A stretch of 64,000 bases of DNA, taken from Chondrosia reniformis (lineage: Eukaryota; Porifera; Demospongiae; Chondrillida; Chondrillidae). Positions 14,601 through 25,377 of the stretch are shown piece by piece. The position numbers and the translations under genes were made by a program. The notes beneath the pieces are model-generated. The model had not been told where the DNA came from. It saw nothing but the letters and a program-made list of their open reading frames with translations, and made no database searches. The number at the start of each line of letters is the position of its first letter. Within the stretch, counting starts at the first letter, position 1. The stretch spans positions 3,156,501-3,220,500 of the forward strand of contig OX359193.1 of NCBI GenBank assembly GCA_947172415.1. The letters run 5' to 3'.

Positions 14601-15600
14601 TTGTATGTACTATATAGTACAAGTTATATATATTAGTTATATTTACCAGTTATATTTACTAGTTGTTTGTACTGGTTGTATGTACTAGTTGTATGTACTA
14701 GTTGTAGCACTAATTCTATGGACTAGTTGTATGTCCTAGATGTATGTTGTAGTTGTGTGTACTAGTTGTATGTATTAACTGTATTTATTAGTTATGTACT
14801 AGTTGCATGTGCTAGTTCTAATATGTACTAGTACTAGTAATATTTACTAGTTTTAGGTACTAGTTTTATGAACTACTTGTATGTACTAGTACTAGTACTA
14901 GATATATTCAGTAGTTGTAATAGTTGGAGGTCTAGTTTGATGTACTTGTTGTATGTCCTATTTATATGTACCAGTTATATGTGAATGTTCTAGTCATAGG
15001 TACTATTTGTAAGTACAAATAGAATAAACTAGTTGTTACTACTAGTTGGACGTGCAAGTTGCATGTACTAGTTGTATGTACTAGTTGTAGCACTAATTGG
15101 ATGGACTAGTTGTATGTACCAAATGTATGTACTAATTGTGTGAAATAATTATACGTCATAGTAGGATTTCCAGTTTAATGTACTAGTTGTATGGACTGTA
15201 TATATGTACTAGGTAAATGTGCATGTTATAATCATAGGTACTAGTTGTATGTGCTAGTTGTATGAACTAGTGGTATGTACTAGTTATATATAATATGGTA
15301 TGTACTATTTATATGGTCTAGTTGTATGTACTATTTGTATATACTAGTATATGTACTACTTGTAGGTTCTAGTACTAGTTAAACCAGGTACTAGGTAGGT
15401 GCTAGTTGTATGTACTAGCACTAGTTATATTTACTAGTTTTAGGTATTAATTGCATGGACTTGTTGAATGTTATAGTTGTATTTACTGATTGTATGTACT
15501 AGTTGTATGTACTAGTTGTAAGAACTAGTCATGTAGTAGTTGTATTAACTAGCTGTATTTACCATTACTGGTATATTTAGTAGTTGTAAATACTAGTTGT
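11695..15600. repeat. 13-bp satellite array, tract 3
   Basis: The part from about 12110 to 13020 repeats the block seen at 1370-2260, including the landmark GTACTAGGAAGGTACTAG. Near 14890-15040 the array shows the usual left flank of the 122-bp repeat (GTTGGAGGTCTAG and onward) but continues uninterrupted, so this is an empty paralogous site. The final 15 bp, GTAAATACTAGTTGT (15586-15600), form the left target-site duplication of LINE-1 copy 1. Confidence 0.93.
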
Positions 15601-15722
15601 GTCGTGGGAATTGGAGGCTGTGGTTCCGAGCTGACAAGAGGATGGGTATTGTCCAGTTCAACCCCCCGACGGAGCAGGGTGCTTAGCCCCTCATGTGGCA
15701 TCCTGTGGCTAAATCAGCCTCC
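15601..15722 (+). ncRNA. HDV-like self-cleaving ribozyme at the 5' end of LINE-1 copy 1
   Basis: Numbered from 15601: P1 GUCGUGGG (1-8) pairs with CCCGAC (65-70) across one bulged U. P2 GGAGGCUG (13-20) pairs exactly with CAGCCUCC (115-122). P3 GGUU (22-25) pairs with AACC (60-63). CC at 26-27 can pair with GG at 71-72 as P1.1. An extra hairpin GAGCUGACAA/UUGUCCAGUUC (28-37/49-59) extends L3. P4 CAGGGUGC (75-82) pairs with GCAUCCUG (98-105). J4/2 reads UGGCUAAAU, as in the antigenomic HDV ribozyme, with C109 as candidate catalytic base. The 5' nucleotide is exactly the LINE start fixed by the target-site duplication. R2-type LINEs are known to use such ribozymes. Confidence 0.72.
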
Positions 15723-18700
15723 CTGCCAGTATGGGCTAACCCCCGTCTGGCAGCTTCACTGGGTTACGTTACGTCATGACAATGAAAATTTTCAAGACAG
15801 GCTGTGGCCTAGGTGCACCAGTGGTGAAGAAAACCCTGGGTCAACCAGAATAGGTGATTCCACTGGTGCCTCACAGGTAGATGTACCTGAATGTAATAAC
15901 CCTTCTTCGGTCCCCGTGACGGGCCAACCAGCCCTCTGGACCGAGGAAATGGTTAGGGCACTAATTGATTGCTTTGAGGGATCTGAACCCAAAAGAGGTA
16001 GCTATCAAAAGCGTTTAGAGCGGGAATGGCTGAGCAAATACCCACATTTGCCTCAGACCGGTCGAACCCTTGCCTTCCAAGCCAAAAGGAGCTTGGTAGG
16101 AGACGGAGTACTGCAAGTAACAGGTAGCCGAGATTTAGATTTGGTTAATGATGCACCGCAAGGTGCTTCTAGAAGAAGGATCCAAGGGGTGATCTGGAAC
16201 CTTCAGAGGGATAATATCCTCATGGAGCTCTACCGAGAAAGTAAGCCCATGGAAAAGGGGTATGCCGAGCGGTTGTACCAGGCTTGCAATGCTGCAATGC
16301 CAGACCATAAAACCACAAAGGTAGCACTAACTACAAGACTTAGTAGAATCCGAAGAGGTCAAGGTCTCTCGAGACTAAACCTTGTGGAACCTAACTCTTG
16401 TGGTGTAGCCACCCTAACTGGGACTGTGGAGGAAGGTGTGGGAGCCCAGGGACAGGGGAAGCTTCACCAAGTTCAGGCTGGGACTGAACAAAATGGTGAG
16501 CTGCCTGCAGTCCCTGTTGAAACTCTTACACATGATCATCCCAGTCCCAGGACAAGTGGCAATGATCATCTGATGCAACTTTTAGGCAAAGCAAAAGATG
16601 CCTGTCTCCGAAAGAAACCTGGAGATTTCTCTGGTAGAAAACCCTGTGGGGGGGTGCGGTTCAACCATGTTGATACGGCACTGCTCCGGGAGGCTAATGA
16701 TTGGGTGGAAAAAGAGTGGCAGGAAGGTCCTAGGTCGGCCTGGCACCTGAACTGCCTGGTCTACTCTGTTGCTATGGCTGTGAGGGAAAAAACAACCTAC
16801 GAATCGCAGCCATGCAACCAAGGAAGGAAATCATATAATCAGAAGGGAAGTAAGAGACAGGAAGGTCACGTAAGTGACAGGAAGGCCAAGGGCCTTAGGT
16901 TTAGAAGACCGCTTGCCTGGTTGGATGTGGAAATAGTACGTCAACAGAATAATAATCCTATGACCAAACGCCAGAAAGTACTCCGAAGAATGCTTAGGAG
17001 GGAGTTCCATTCATGAAACCTGAAGGTGCTGATCAGAGCTCGGGAACAGACACTGGGGAAACTCAGGGTCTGGACCCCACAAGAGCGAAGATCGGCTGAA
17101 CACAGGAAATTCCAGGAACAAAACCACCTTTGGAATACCCAAAGGAAGTTCTGAATGAATGGCAATGTTCCAACCTCCAATGAAGCTCCCTCAATTGAGG
17201 TAGTAAGAGACTTTTGGACAAAGATTGTAGGTACTGTTGGTAAGGTCAACAAAGACGACCCAGGGGTGAAAGAATGGCTAAAGGAAACCAAAAAGAGGGT
17301 GGGTAGAACCTCCTCTGAAGGTCCCGATAGCATTGATGAGACCAAACTGAGGAAGGCCTTGAAAAAGGCAAAAAGCTGGTCTGCCCCTGGGCCGGATGGC
17401 ATCCACACTTTTTGGTGGAAAGCACTCCCTTCTGCACAGTCTGCCTTGGCAGATGTACTACGGAGGGTGGTGAGCGGAGATCTGTCAGTCCCAGACTGGC
17501 TTACAAGGGGTCGCACTCTACTCATCCCCAAAAAGGGTGACCCGAAAAGTGCGGCCAACTACCGATCTATTGCGTGTCTCAACACAATCTACAAGGCTGT
17601 CACAGCAAACATTGCGTCAGAACTACTCACTTACACCTACACTAATGATCTTTTGCCTATGGCCCAAAGGGCCATGAGGAAAGGGAGGTGGGGCTGTGTG
17701 GACTGTCTACTGCTGGATCAATCAATCGGTCTAGATGCCAAAATTATGGGCAAGCCACTTAGTGTGGCATGGATCGATTATGAGAAGGCATATGACAGAG
17801 TCCCTCACAAGTGGGTGATGAAGGTGCTAAAAGCCATCAAGTGCCCAGGTTGGATCCGGAGGTCTATAGAGCTCTTCTCCAAACACTGGGCTACTGTGCT
17901 TGAGTTGAGGACTGCAGGGAAGGTGGTTAGGAGCACCCCTGTTAAATATAACAGGGGACTCTTCCAAGGAGACTCCTTATCGCCACTCCTCTTTTGTCTG
18001 GCCATAGCTCCCATATCCCAAGTTCTTAACAGAACCAAGGGATATACCCTCTGGCATGATGGGGAAAGGAACACCATGTCACACTTGTTGTACATGGATG
18101 ACCTTAAGATATATGCTGGAGGGCCTGATAAACTCAGGGAAGCCATGGAATGTGTGGAGAAAACCTCAAATGCCATTGGCATGAGGTTTGGAGTGAGAAA
18201 GTGTGGAACAGCTCACATGCAAAAGGGGAAAGTTCTGGCTGGCCCAGACAACCCTGAACGCAGTGAAGAATCCATAAGAAGCCTTGAAAAAGGTACTACC
18301 TATAAGTACCTAGGGCTAGAACAACTGTTTGAGGTAGATGACAGCAAGGTCAAAGCTTGCTTGATCAATGAATTGAGGAGGAGACTCCACAAAGTGTGGG
18401 GCTATCACCTTAATGGTCAGAATGCTGCAGAAGCCTCTAACATGTTGTGTGTCTCTCTACTGAGATACTCTTACCCAGTTTTGAGGTGGACACAAAGTGA
18501 GCTTCCAAAACTGGACCGAATGGTGAGAAAGATCATGAGAAAGTACCAGTGTCATCACTATAACTCTGCCATTGAAAGAGTGAATTTGCTTCGCTCTCAA
18601 GGTGGTAGAGGGCTCTGTAGTTTTCCTTTGGATCACGACAGGGCTGTTGTGAATCTGGCAAGATACCTCCATACTGCCAATGATCCACTCATAGCTGTTG

Positions 18701-19689
18701 TGGTTAAACACCAAAAGTGGCTGGAGTGCTCAAAGCAGAGGAGGACTGTCTTGAAAGAAGCCAGATTGATACTGAGAAGCCACGGAATAGAACTAGAACC
18801 GGAAATGTGGCTGAAGACAGATCCCTCACAAAATAGTGTAAGAGAATGGAGGAGAGTGGCACGTGAGCTCCGGGAGGCTCAGACTGAAAGGTTAAAAAGT
18901 AACCTAGCCAAAAAGTCTCACCAGGGCTCATACCACACACAAGTCACAAATAGGGAGTCTTATGTGTGGCTTTCTGAGGGGAGACTCAGACCTCAAACTG
19001 AGGCTCTGATTCTCGCAGCCCAAGATGATGTGCTGCACACTAGGTGGTACCAAAATAGGATTCTGAGGAATTCTAGCCTCCTAATGTGCAGAGAATGTGG
19101 CAAGGCTATGGAAACGGTCAAACACATACTAAACATGTGTGAGCCCAAGGGATTTTCTCTCTACAAAGAGAGACATGACCGGGCAATACTGATAGTGTTG
19201 TGGAGACTGTTGAAAGAATATGGATTCAAGCAGGAAGAGCCCTGGTACAAACTAGAAGCAAAACCAGTCTATGAGAATAGGGCTGTCAAAATCTTGTGGG
19301 ATCCTAGTATCCCTACAGATGATGAAATGACAGAAAGAAGGCCAGACTTAGTGGTTGAGGATCGGCTATGTAAGTCCATCTTCATTATTGAGATGTCAGT
19401 TTCTACTGACAGTAATATTAATGGAAGATGGCAAGAGAAGTTCCAAAAGTACCAGAAGCTGGCAGCTGATATGAGGAAACAATTTAGGGGCTACCGAATT
19501 AAGGTAGTCCCGATGATAATTGGTGCTTTGGGGACAGTGGACACGCTCTTGGAAGACCTAAGTGGAATTCCAAAGCTGTCAAAAAGTGCAGTAGAAGTGA
19601 TGAGAGCGATGCAGAGAACTGTTCTCTGCTCGGCTGTAAGGATATTGAGGCGACATCTATCTGTTGAGGGATTGGGGCCTGGACGATAA
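15604..19689 (+). pseudogene. LINE-1 copy 1 RT-endonuclease ORF with two nonsense codons
   Basis: This is the copy 1 counterpart of the long ORF in copy 2. It is in one frame throughout but is interrupted by TGA at 17014-17016 and by TGA at 17152-17154, where copy 2 has TTA and CGG. The downstream part (17155-19689, 844 codons) keeps the reverse transcriptase (WIDYEKAYDRVPH, FQGDSLSP, YMDD), the CX2CX8HX4C knuckle and the restriction-like endonuclease. The upstream part holds two Myb/SANT-like segments. In this copy the frame is also open through the ribozyme region back to a GTG at 15604. Copy 2 differs there by the length of a C run and has a stop at 44199. No in-frame ATG precedes the Myb-like region in either copy. 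Probably non-functional. Confidence 0.85.
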
Positions 19690-19896
19690 GTAGTCCTGTC
19701 CCAGTCCTTGCCTGTTGACCTCTGGAAAGTAGTGGTGGATTTGTGTATGGAGGTACTCCCTCCTATTATGACGGTCAACTTTGGCCCAATGTGCACCTGT
19801 CTGCTGCTGCCGGAAGGAGGCAAAGCCGAGGCTTCTGGCTAAAAACCCAAAGAAAGGAAAACATAACTGAATGAGGGTTGTCCAAGCCGGATACTC

Positions 19897-19920
19897 CTTG
19901 CCTTAGTAAACTAAGGCAAG
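19897..19920 (+). other. LINE-1 3' UTR stem-loop, copy 1
   Basis: CTTGCCTTAGT and ACTAAGGCAAG are exact reverse complements separated by two bases, giving a 10-bp stem under a four-base loop about 40 bp before the LINE 3' end. The stem is unchanged in copies 2 and 3 (48363-48386, 54902-54925), while the loop differs in copy 2. It is a plausible RT-binding structure for target-primed reverse transcription. Confidence 0.7.
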
Positions 19921-19958
19921 AAGTAACAAGGTTCTCCATTAAGGCTTTTGTTTCTAAA

Positions 19959-20596
19959 GTAAATACTAGTTGTAAGTACTATATAGTTGTATGTTCTAGT
20001 AGAAGTTATATTTACTAGTTGTAGGTATTAGTTGTATGTCCTATTGTATGTAGTAGTTGTATGTTGTAATTGTATGAACTAGTTTTATGTACTAGTTGTA
20101 TGTACTAGTTATATACTAATGTGTGTACTAGTTGTATGTACTAGTTGTACGTACTAGCACTGGTTTTATTTTACTATTTGTAGGTATTAGTTGTATGTAC
20201 TAGTTGTGTGTACTAGTTGTATGTTTTAATTGTATGAACTAATTTTATGTACTAGTTGTATGTACTGGTTATATACTAGTTGTATGTATTAGTTGTATAA
20301 ACTAGTGGTATGTACTAGTTGTGTACTAGTTGAATGTATTAACTGTATGTATTAGTTATGTACTAGTTGCATGTGCTAGTTCTTATATGTACTAGTACTA
20401 GTAATATTTACTAGTTGTAGGTACTAGTTTTATGAACTACTTGTATGTACTAGTACTAGTACTAGATATATTCAGTAGTTGTAATAGTTGGAGGTCTAGT
20501 TTGATGTACTTGCTGTATGTACTATTTATATGTACCAGTTATATGTGAATGTTCTAGTCATAGGTACTAATTGTAAGTACAAATTGTATGAAATAG
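19959..20596. repeat. 13-bp satellite array, tract 4
   Basis: The tract begins with the right target-site duplication of LINE-1 copy 1. It then continues GTAAGTACTATATAGTTG, which matches the uninterrupted array near 23440. It ends with the conserved flank (GTTGGAGGTCTAG and onward) that precedes each 122-bp repeat block. Confidence 0.93.
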
Positions 20597-20727
20597 CGAA
20601 CCAAAGACCGTTCCTAGGATAAAAATGGCTGCAGAACTCGATTAAATTGTCCCCGAAGCTATACAACCTATCTCCGAGTTAAAATGAATAGGCTATGAAT
20701 CTGTACCGAAGACTGTTCCTAGGATAA
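20597..20727. repeat. 122-bp tandem repeat, block 2
   Basis: One shortened unit (GACCGTTCCTAGGATAAAAA at its start) and the beginning of the next, cut after GGATAA by the hairpin-ended element. The unit has lost an internal piece before GAATAGGCTATGAATC. Confidence 0.8.
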
Positions 20728-21011
20728 CAAGTAGTGGCGCCCCCCAAATTTACTCGAACTACTTGGCTGCATCGTTGGGCTTTGACATATCCTAACGATT
20801 GAGGACGCTTAAGTGTCCTAAATAGCGACAGAAAAGCCTTGTTAACTAAAGCTTCCTGAACACTGCCATTTGCAAAAACGATGTATTGACATATAAAGTA
20901 AGTGTTACAATAGTTGCGTATGAACTCGTATTATATATATATCCGTAACATGAAGCCATACATAAATGGCGTTATGAAAACAATAGAGGGGGCTCTATTA
21001 AAGGGTCCCCT
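20728..21011. mobile_element. Hairpin-ended element, copy 2, internally reduced
   Basis: The left arm of the terminal hairpin is mostly lost (CAAGTAG, then GCGCC), while the right arm TACTCGAACTACTTGG remains. Only one of the two ~58-bp internal repeats is present. The G-rich right end is fused to CTCTATTAAAGGGTCCCC, the continuation of the interrupted 122-bp unit. Confidence 0.7.
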
Positions 21012-21467
21012 TGTTTGTATTATTTATATATACTAGTTATATTTTTATGTATTAGTTATATGTAGTAGGTGTGTGTACTAGTTATATGTACTAGTTGTAT
21101 GTAGTAACACGAGTTTTAATAACTAGTAGGTACTAGTTGAATGTACTAATTGCATGTAGTAATTGAATGCTCTATATAATTGAATGAACTATATGTATGT
21201 ACTAGTTATATATACTAGTTGTGTGTACTAGTTTTTGTTTGAACTAGTTCTATGTACTAATTGTATGTACTAGTTATGTACTAGTTATATGAACTAGTTG
21301 AATGTAATAGTTGCGTGTACTAATTATATAAAATAATTGTATGTACCAGTTGTATGTACTAGTTATGTACTAGCTGTATGTACTAGTTGTATGTACTAGT
21401 AGTATTAACTAGTGGTATGTAATAGTTCTGGTAATATTTACTAACTGTAGGCACTAGTTGTATGTAC
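21012..21467. repeat. 13-bp satellite array, tract 5
   Basis: Short satellite tract. It starts with the GTTATATTTTTATGTATTAG variant that follows every hairpin-element block in the window, and it contains ACACGAGTTTTAATAACTAG, a local irregularity. Nothing else is seen. Confidence 0.92.
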
Positions 21468-21575
21468 TAGAATAAGGATTTCTTCTAACTTCGTCGAACT
21501 TATCTTTGTAAAGGATCATCTTTCGACTTGTAGAGCGTCTAGAGACGCAGTTTTTTTCCAATTCTTCAGTCTTCC

Positions 21576-21612
21576 AAACGTTTCAACCCTGGGGGTCTTC
21601 TTCAGTGACTGG
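21576..21612 (-). ncRNA. Hammerhead-like core, left arm of the Penelope-like relic
   Basis: The minus strand reads GUCACUGAAGA, then A, then GACCC-CCA-GGGUU hairpin, then GAAACGUUUGG. This is the order box 1, stem II, box 2, palindromic stem III (ACGU). It lies just downstream of the endonuclease remnant and in the same sense. Confidence 0.5.
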
Positions 21613-21636
21613 TGTTGGTCTTCAAGGTGTCTTCAT

Positions 21637-21885
21637 TTATCGGCATCTTTTCTCGCCATTTTCGATTACCTCATCAGTGATGTCATTGGTTACATCATTT
21701 CCGGAGGAAGGAGAGTTGAAGGGAGTATTCATAAAAAAGAGTTTCCAACCACTTCTTAGTACAAATTCTTGATCTAAGTTCATTCTTCCCTGACATTGTT
21801 GGATCTTCAGGGCTTCCTTAATTCTTCTTCTGTACCAGTTCTCTTGCCTATAAATGAAGACACCTTGAAGACCAACACCAGTCAC
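21637..21885 (-). pseudogene. GIY-YIG endonuclease C-terminal remnant (Penelope-like)
   Basis: An 82-codon open stretch on the minus strand whose first ~20 codons already lie inside the right inverted arm. The recognisable part is W..RRIKEALKI followed by N.DQ..VLR.GW, typical of the end of the Penelope-like GIY-YIG endonuclease. The GIY and YIG motifs and the whole RT are absent, so this is a fossil fragment rather than a gene. Confidence 0.65.
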
Positions 21886-21918
21886 TGAAGAAGACCCCCA
21901 GGGTCGAAACGTTTGGCA
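21880..21918 (+). ncRNA. Hammerhead-like core, right arm of the Penelope-like relic
   Basis: The plus strand reads GUCA (stem I), CUGAAGA (box), an extra A, the stem II hairpin GACCC-CCA-GGGUC, GAAA, and the palindrome ACGU followed by U. UGGC can then pair back with GUCA. A palindromic stem III suggests activity as a dimer. The extra A before stem II departs from the consensus. Confidence 0.55.
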
Positions 21919-21971
21919 GACAGAAGAATTGGAAAAAAACTGCGTCTCTAGACGCTCTAAAATTCGAAAGT

Positions 21972-24900
21972 TGTATGTACTAGTTGTATATACTAGCCCT
22001 GGTTATATTTACTAGTTGTAGGTATTAGTTGTATGTAATAGTTGAATGCAATAGTTGTATGAACTAGTTGTATGTACTAGTATTAGTTATATTTACTACT
22101 TGTAAGTATTAGATGTATGTTCTAGTTGAATGTAGTAGTTGTATGTTCTAAGTATATGAACTAGTTTTATGTACTAGTTGTATGTACTTGTTATATACTA
22201 GTTGTATGTATTAGTTGTATATACTAGTTGTATGTACTAGTTGTGTGTACTAGTGGTATGTATTAACTGTATGTATTAGCTATGTACTAGATGCATGTAA
22301 TAGTTCTAATAACTATTTGCATTTACTAGTACTGGTAAAATTTACTAGTTGTAGGTACTAGTTTTATGCACTAGTTGTAGGTACTAGTTTTATGCACTAG
22401 TTGTATGTACTAGTGCAAGCTATATTTACTAATTATAGGTATTAGTTTTATGTAGTAGCTGTATGTTCTAATTGTTTGAACTAGTTCTATGTACTAATTG
22501 TATGTACTAGTTATGTACTTGTTATATGAACTAGTTTTAAGTACTAGTTCTGTGTACTAGTTGTATGTACTAGTTGAATGCACTCTTTGTATGTACTAAT
22601 TGTATGTACTAGGTGTATGTACTATTTATAAGTACCAGTTATATGTGTATGTACCAGTTCTATGTACTAGTTGGGTACTCTTTATAGGTACTAGTTGTAA
22701 GTTCTAGTACTAGTAAAATTAGGTACTAATTAGGTGCTTGTTGTAAGTACTAATTGCATATACTAGTTGTAGGTACTAGTTGTATACCAGTTGTATGTAC
22801 TAGTTGTATGTGCTAGTTGTATCAACTAGTAATATGTTCTAGTACAAGTTATATTTAAAATTTATATTTACTAGTTGTTTGTACTGGTTGTATGTACTAG
22901 TTGTATGTACTAGTGGTAGCACTAATTCTATGGACTAGTTGTATGTACTAGATGTATGTACTAATTGTGTGAAATAATTATACGTCATAGTAAGAGTTCT
23001 AGTTTAATGTACTAGTTGTATGGACTATATATATGTACTAGGAAATGTGTATGTTAAAGTCATAGGTACTAGTTTTATGTGGTAGTTGTATGAACTAGTG
23101 GTATGTACTAGATATATATACTATGGTATGTACTATTTATATGGTCTAGTTGTATGTACTATTTGTATATACTAGTATATGTACTATTTGTAGATTCTAG
23201 TACTAGTTAAACTAGGGACTAGGTAGGTGCTAGTTGTATGTACTAGCACTAGTTATATTTACTAGTTGTAGGTACTAGTTGTATGGACTTGTTGAATGTT
23301 ATAGTTTTATGTACTAATTGTATGTACTAGTTGTATGTACTAGTTGTAAGAACTAGTCATGTACTAGTCGTATGTAGTAGTTGTATTAACTAGTTGTATT
23401 TACTATTACTGGTAATATTTACTAGTTGTAAATATAAGATGTAAGTACTATATAGTTGTATGTACTAGTAGAAGTTATGTTTACTAGTTGTAGGTAATAG
23501 TTGCATGTACTTGTTGTATGTAGTAGTTGTATGTTCTAATTGTATGAACTAGTTGTATGTAACACCTGTATGGACTAGTTATATACTAGGTGTATGTACT
23601 TGTTGTATGTACTAACTGTATGTCCTAGTTGTATTTACAACTTGTATGTCCTAATTGAATGCACTACTTGTATGTACTAGTTGTATGTACTATTAGTATG
23701 TACTAGTTGTATGTACTAAGTGTATGAACTAGTTATTTGTACAAGTTGTAGGTTCTAGTACTAGAAATACCAGATATTTAGTAGGCATTAGTTGAATGTA
23801 CAAGTACTAGTTATATTAAATATTTGTAGGTACTACTTATATGTACTAGTTGAATGTAATAGTTGCATGTACTAACTGTATATAATAGTTGTATGTCCTA
23901 GTTGTATGTACTAGTTAATAGTTGTATAGTCTAGTTGTATGTACTAGTTGTACGTACTATTTGTATGTACTAATTGTATGTACAAATTGGATGTACTAAG
24001 TGTATGTCGTAGTTGTATGTTCTAATTGTTTGAACTAGTTCTATGTACTAATTGTCTGTACTAGATATGTACTAGTTATATGAACTAGTTTTATGTCCTA
24101 GTTGAATGTGCTACTTGTATGTATTAGTTATGTACTAGCTGTATGTACTAGTTGTATGTACTAGTAGTATTAACTAGTGGTAGGTACTAGTAGTATTAAC
24201 TAGTGGTATGTGCTAGTGCTGATAATATTTACTAACTGTAGGCACTAGTTGTAAGTACTAGTTGTACGTACTAGGTGTATGTACTATTTATGTGTACTAG
24301 TTGTAAGTTCTAGTAGTAGTAATACTAGATACTAAGTATGTATTAGTTGTGTGTACAAGTACTAGTTATATTAAATATTCGTAGGTACTACTTATATATA
24401 CTAGTCGAATGTAATAGTTTCATGTACTAATTGTATATAATAGTTGTACGTACACGTTTTCTGTACTAGTTGAATGTTATAGTTGTATGAACTAGTTGTA
24501 TGTAGTAGTACCAGTTATATTTACTACTTGTAGGTATTAGTTGTATGTCCTAGTGTATGTAGTAGTTGTATGTTGTAATTGTATGAACTAGTTTTATGTA
24601 CTAGTTGTATGTACTAGTTATATTCTAATGTGTGTACTAGTTGTATATACTAGTTGTACGTACTAGCACTGGTTATATTTACTATTTGTAGGTATTAGTT
24701 GTATGTACTAGTTGTATGTAATAGTTGTATGTTCTAATTGTATGAACTAATTTTATGTACTTGTTGTATGTACTGGTTATATACTAGTTGTATGTATTAG
24801 TTGTATTAACTAGTGGTATGTACTAGTTGTTTGTACTAGTTGTATGCATTAACTGTATGTATTAGTTATGCACTAGTTGCATGTGCTAGTTCTAATATGT

Positions 24901-25097
24901 ACTAGTACTAGTAATATTTACTAGTTGTAGGTACTAGTTATATGAACTACTTGTATGTACTAGTACTAGTACTAGATATATTCAGTAGTTGTAATAGTTG
25001 GAGGTCTAGTTTGATGTACTTGCTGTATGTACTATTTATATGTACCAGTTATATGTGAACGTTCTTGTCATAGGTTCTAATTGTAAGTACAAATTGT
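21972..25097. repeat. 13-bp satellite array, tract 6
   Basis: Order and variants parallel tracts 1 and 3. The stretch around 23421-23470 corresponds to the two flanks of LINE-1 copy 1 joined without the LINE. The tract ends with the conserved flank before the third 122-bp block. Confidence 0.93.
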
Positions 25098-25377
25098 ATG
25101 AAATAGCGTACCAAAGGCAGTTCCTAGGATAAAAATGGCTGCAGAACTCGATTAAAAAATCCACGAAGCTATACAAACTATCTCCGAGTTAAAAATGGTG
25201 GCTGATTTCGAAAATATGGGCTATGAAGCCCTACCGAAGACCGTTTCCAGGTTAAAAATGGCCGCCGAACTCGATAAAAGTGTCCCGGAAGCTCTACGAC
25301 TTATCTCCGAGTTTAAATGGCTGCCGATTTCAAACATGTAGGCTATGAATCTGAACCGAAGACTGTTCCTAGGATGA
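25098..25377. repeat. 122-bp tandem repeat, block 3 (most complete)
   Basis: Two complete units and the start of a third. The GTTCCTAG-type landmark falls at 25120, 25243 and 25365. The two units differ from each other by roughly 15-20%, so the repeat was already old when the block was duplicated. The third unit is interrupted by the hairpin-ended element. Confidence 0.88.

Larger units (their letters stand above)
15601..19958 (+). mobile_element. LINE-1 family (R2/R4-like, RLE-bearing), copy 1, full length
   Basis: This is a full-length non-LTR retrotransposon of about 4.36 kb inserted in satellite. It begins with a G at GTCGTGGG and ends at TTTCTAAA. It is flanked by a perfect 15-bp target-site duplication, GTAAATACTAGTTGT, at 15586-15600 and 19959-19973. 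Its parts are a ribozyme-like 5' leader, one long ORF (two stops in this copy), and a ~270-bp 3' UTR with a stem-loop. It is about 2% different from copy 2 by eye. A paralogous empty site lies near 23421-23470. There is no poly(A) tail. Confidence 0.92.
21468..21971 (-). mobile_element. Penelope-like element relic with inverted terminal repeats
   Basis: About 500 bp. Two arms (about 21471-21637 and 21850-21971) are inverted copies of one sequence: a hammerhead-like core, GAAACGTTTGG, an A/T-rich linker and the GACGCTC region. Between them the minus strand encodes about 80 residues that include ENWYRRRIKEALKI and a downstream MN.DQ...L...W pattern. This is the signature of the C-terminal GIY-YIG endonuclease region of Penelope-like elements, which often have inverted or direct pLTRs. 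The RT is entirely missing, so this is a broken, minimal relic. The GAATAAGGATT end recurs at 53396 and 58640. Confidence 0.75.

Noticed and set aside
15606-15628. Simple hairpin GGAATT/GGTTCC at the LINE-1 5' end
   Set aside because: It relies on two G-U pairs and leaves the exact 8-bp P2 pairing unused. The HDV-like pseudoknot explains more of the leader.
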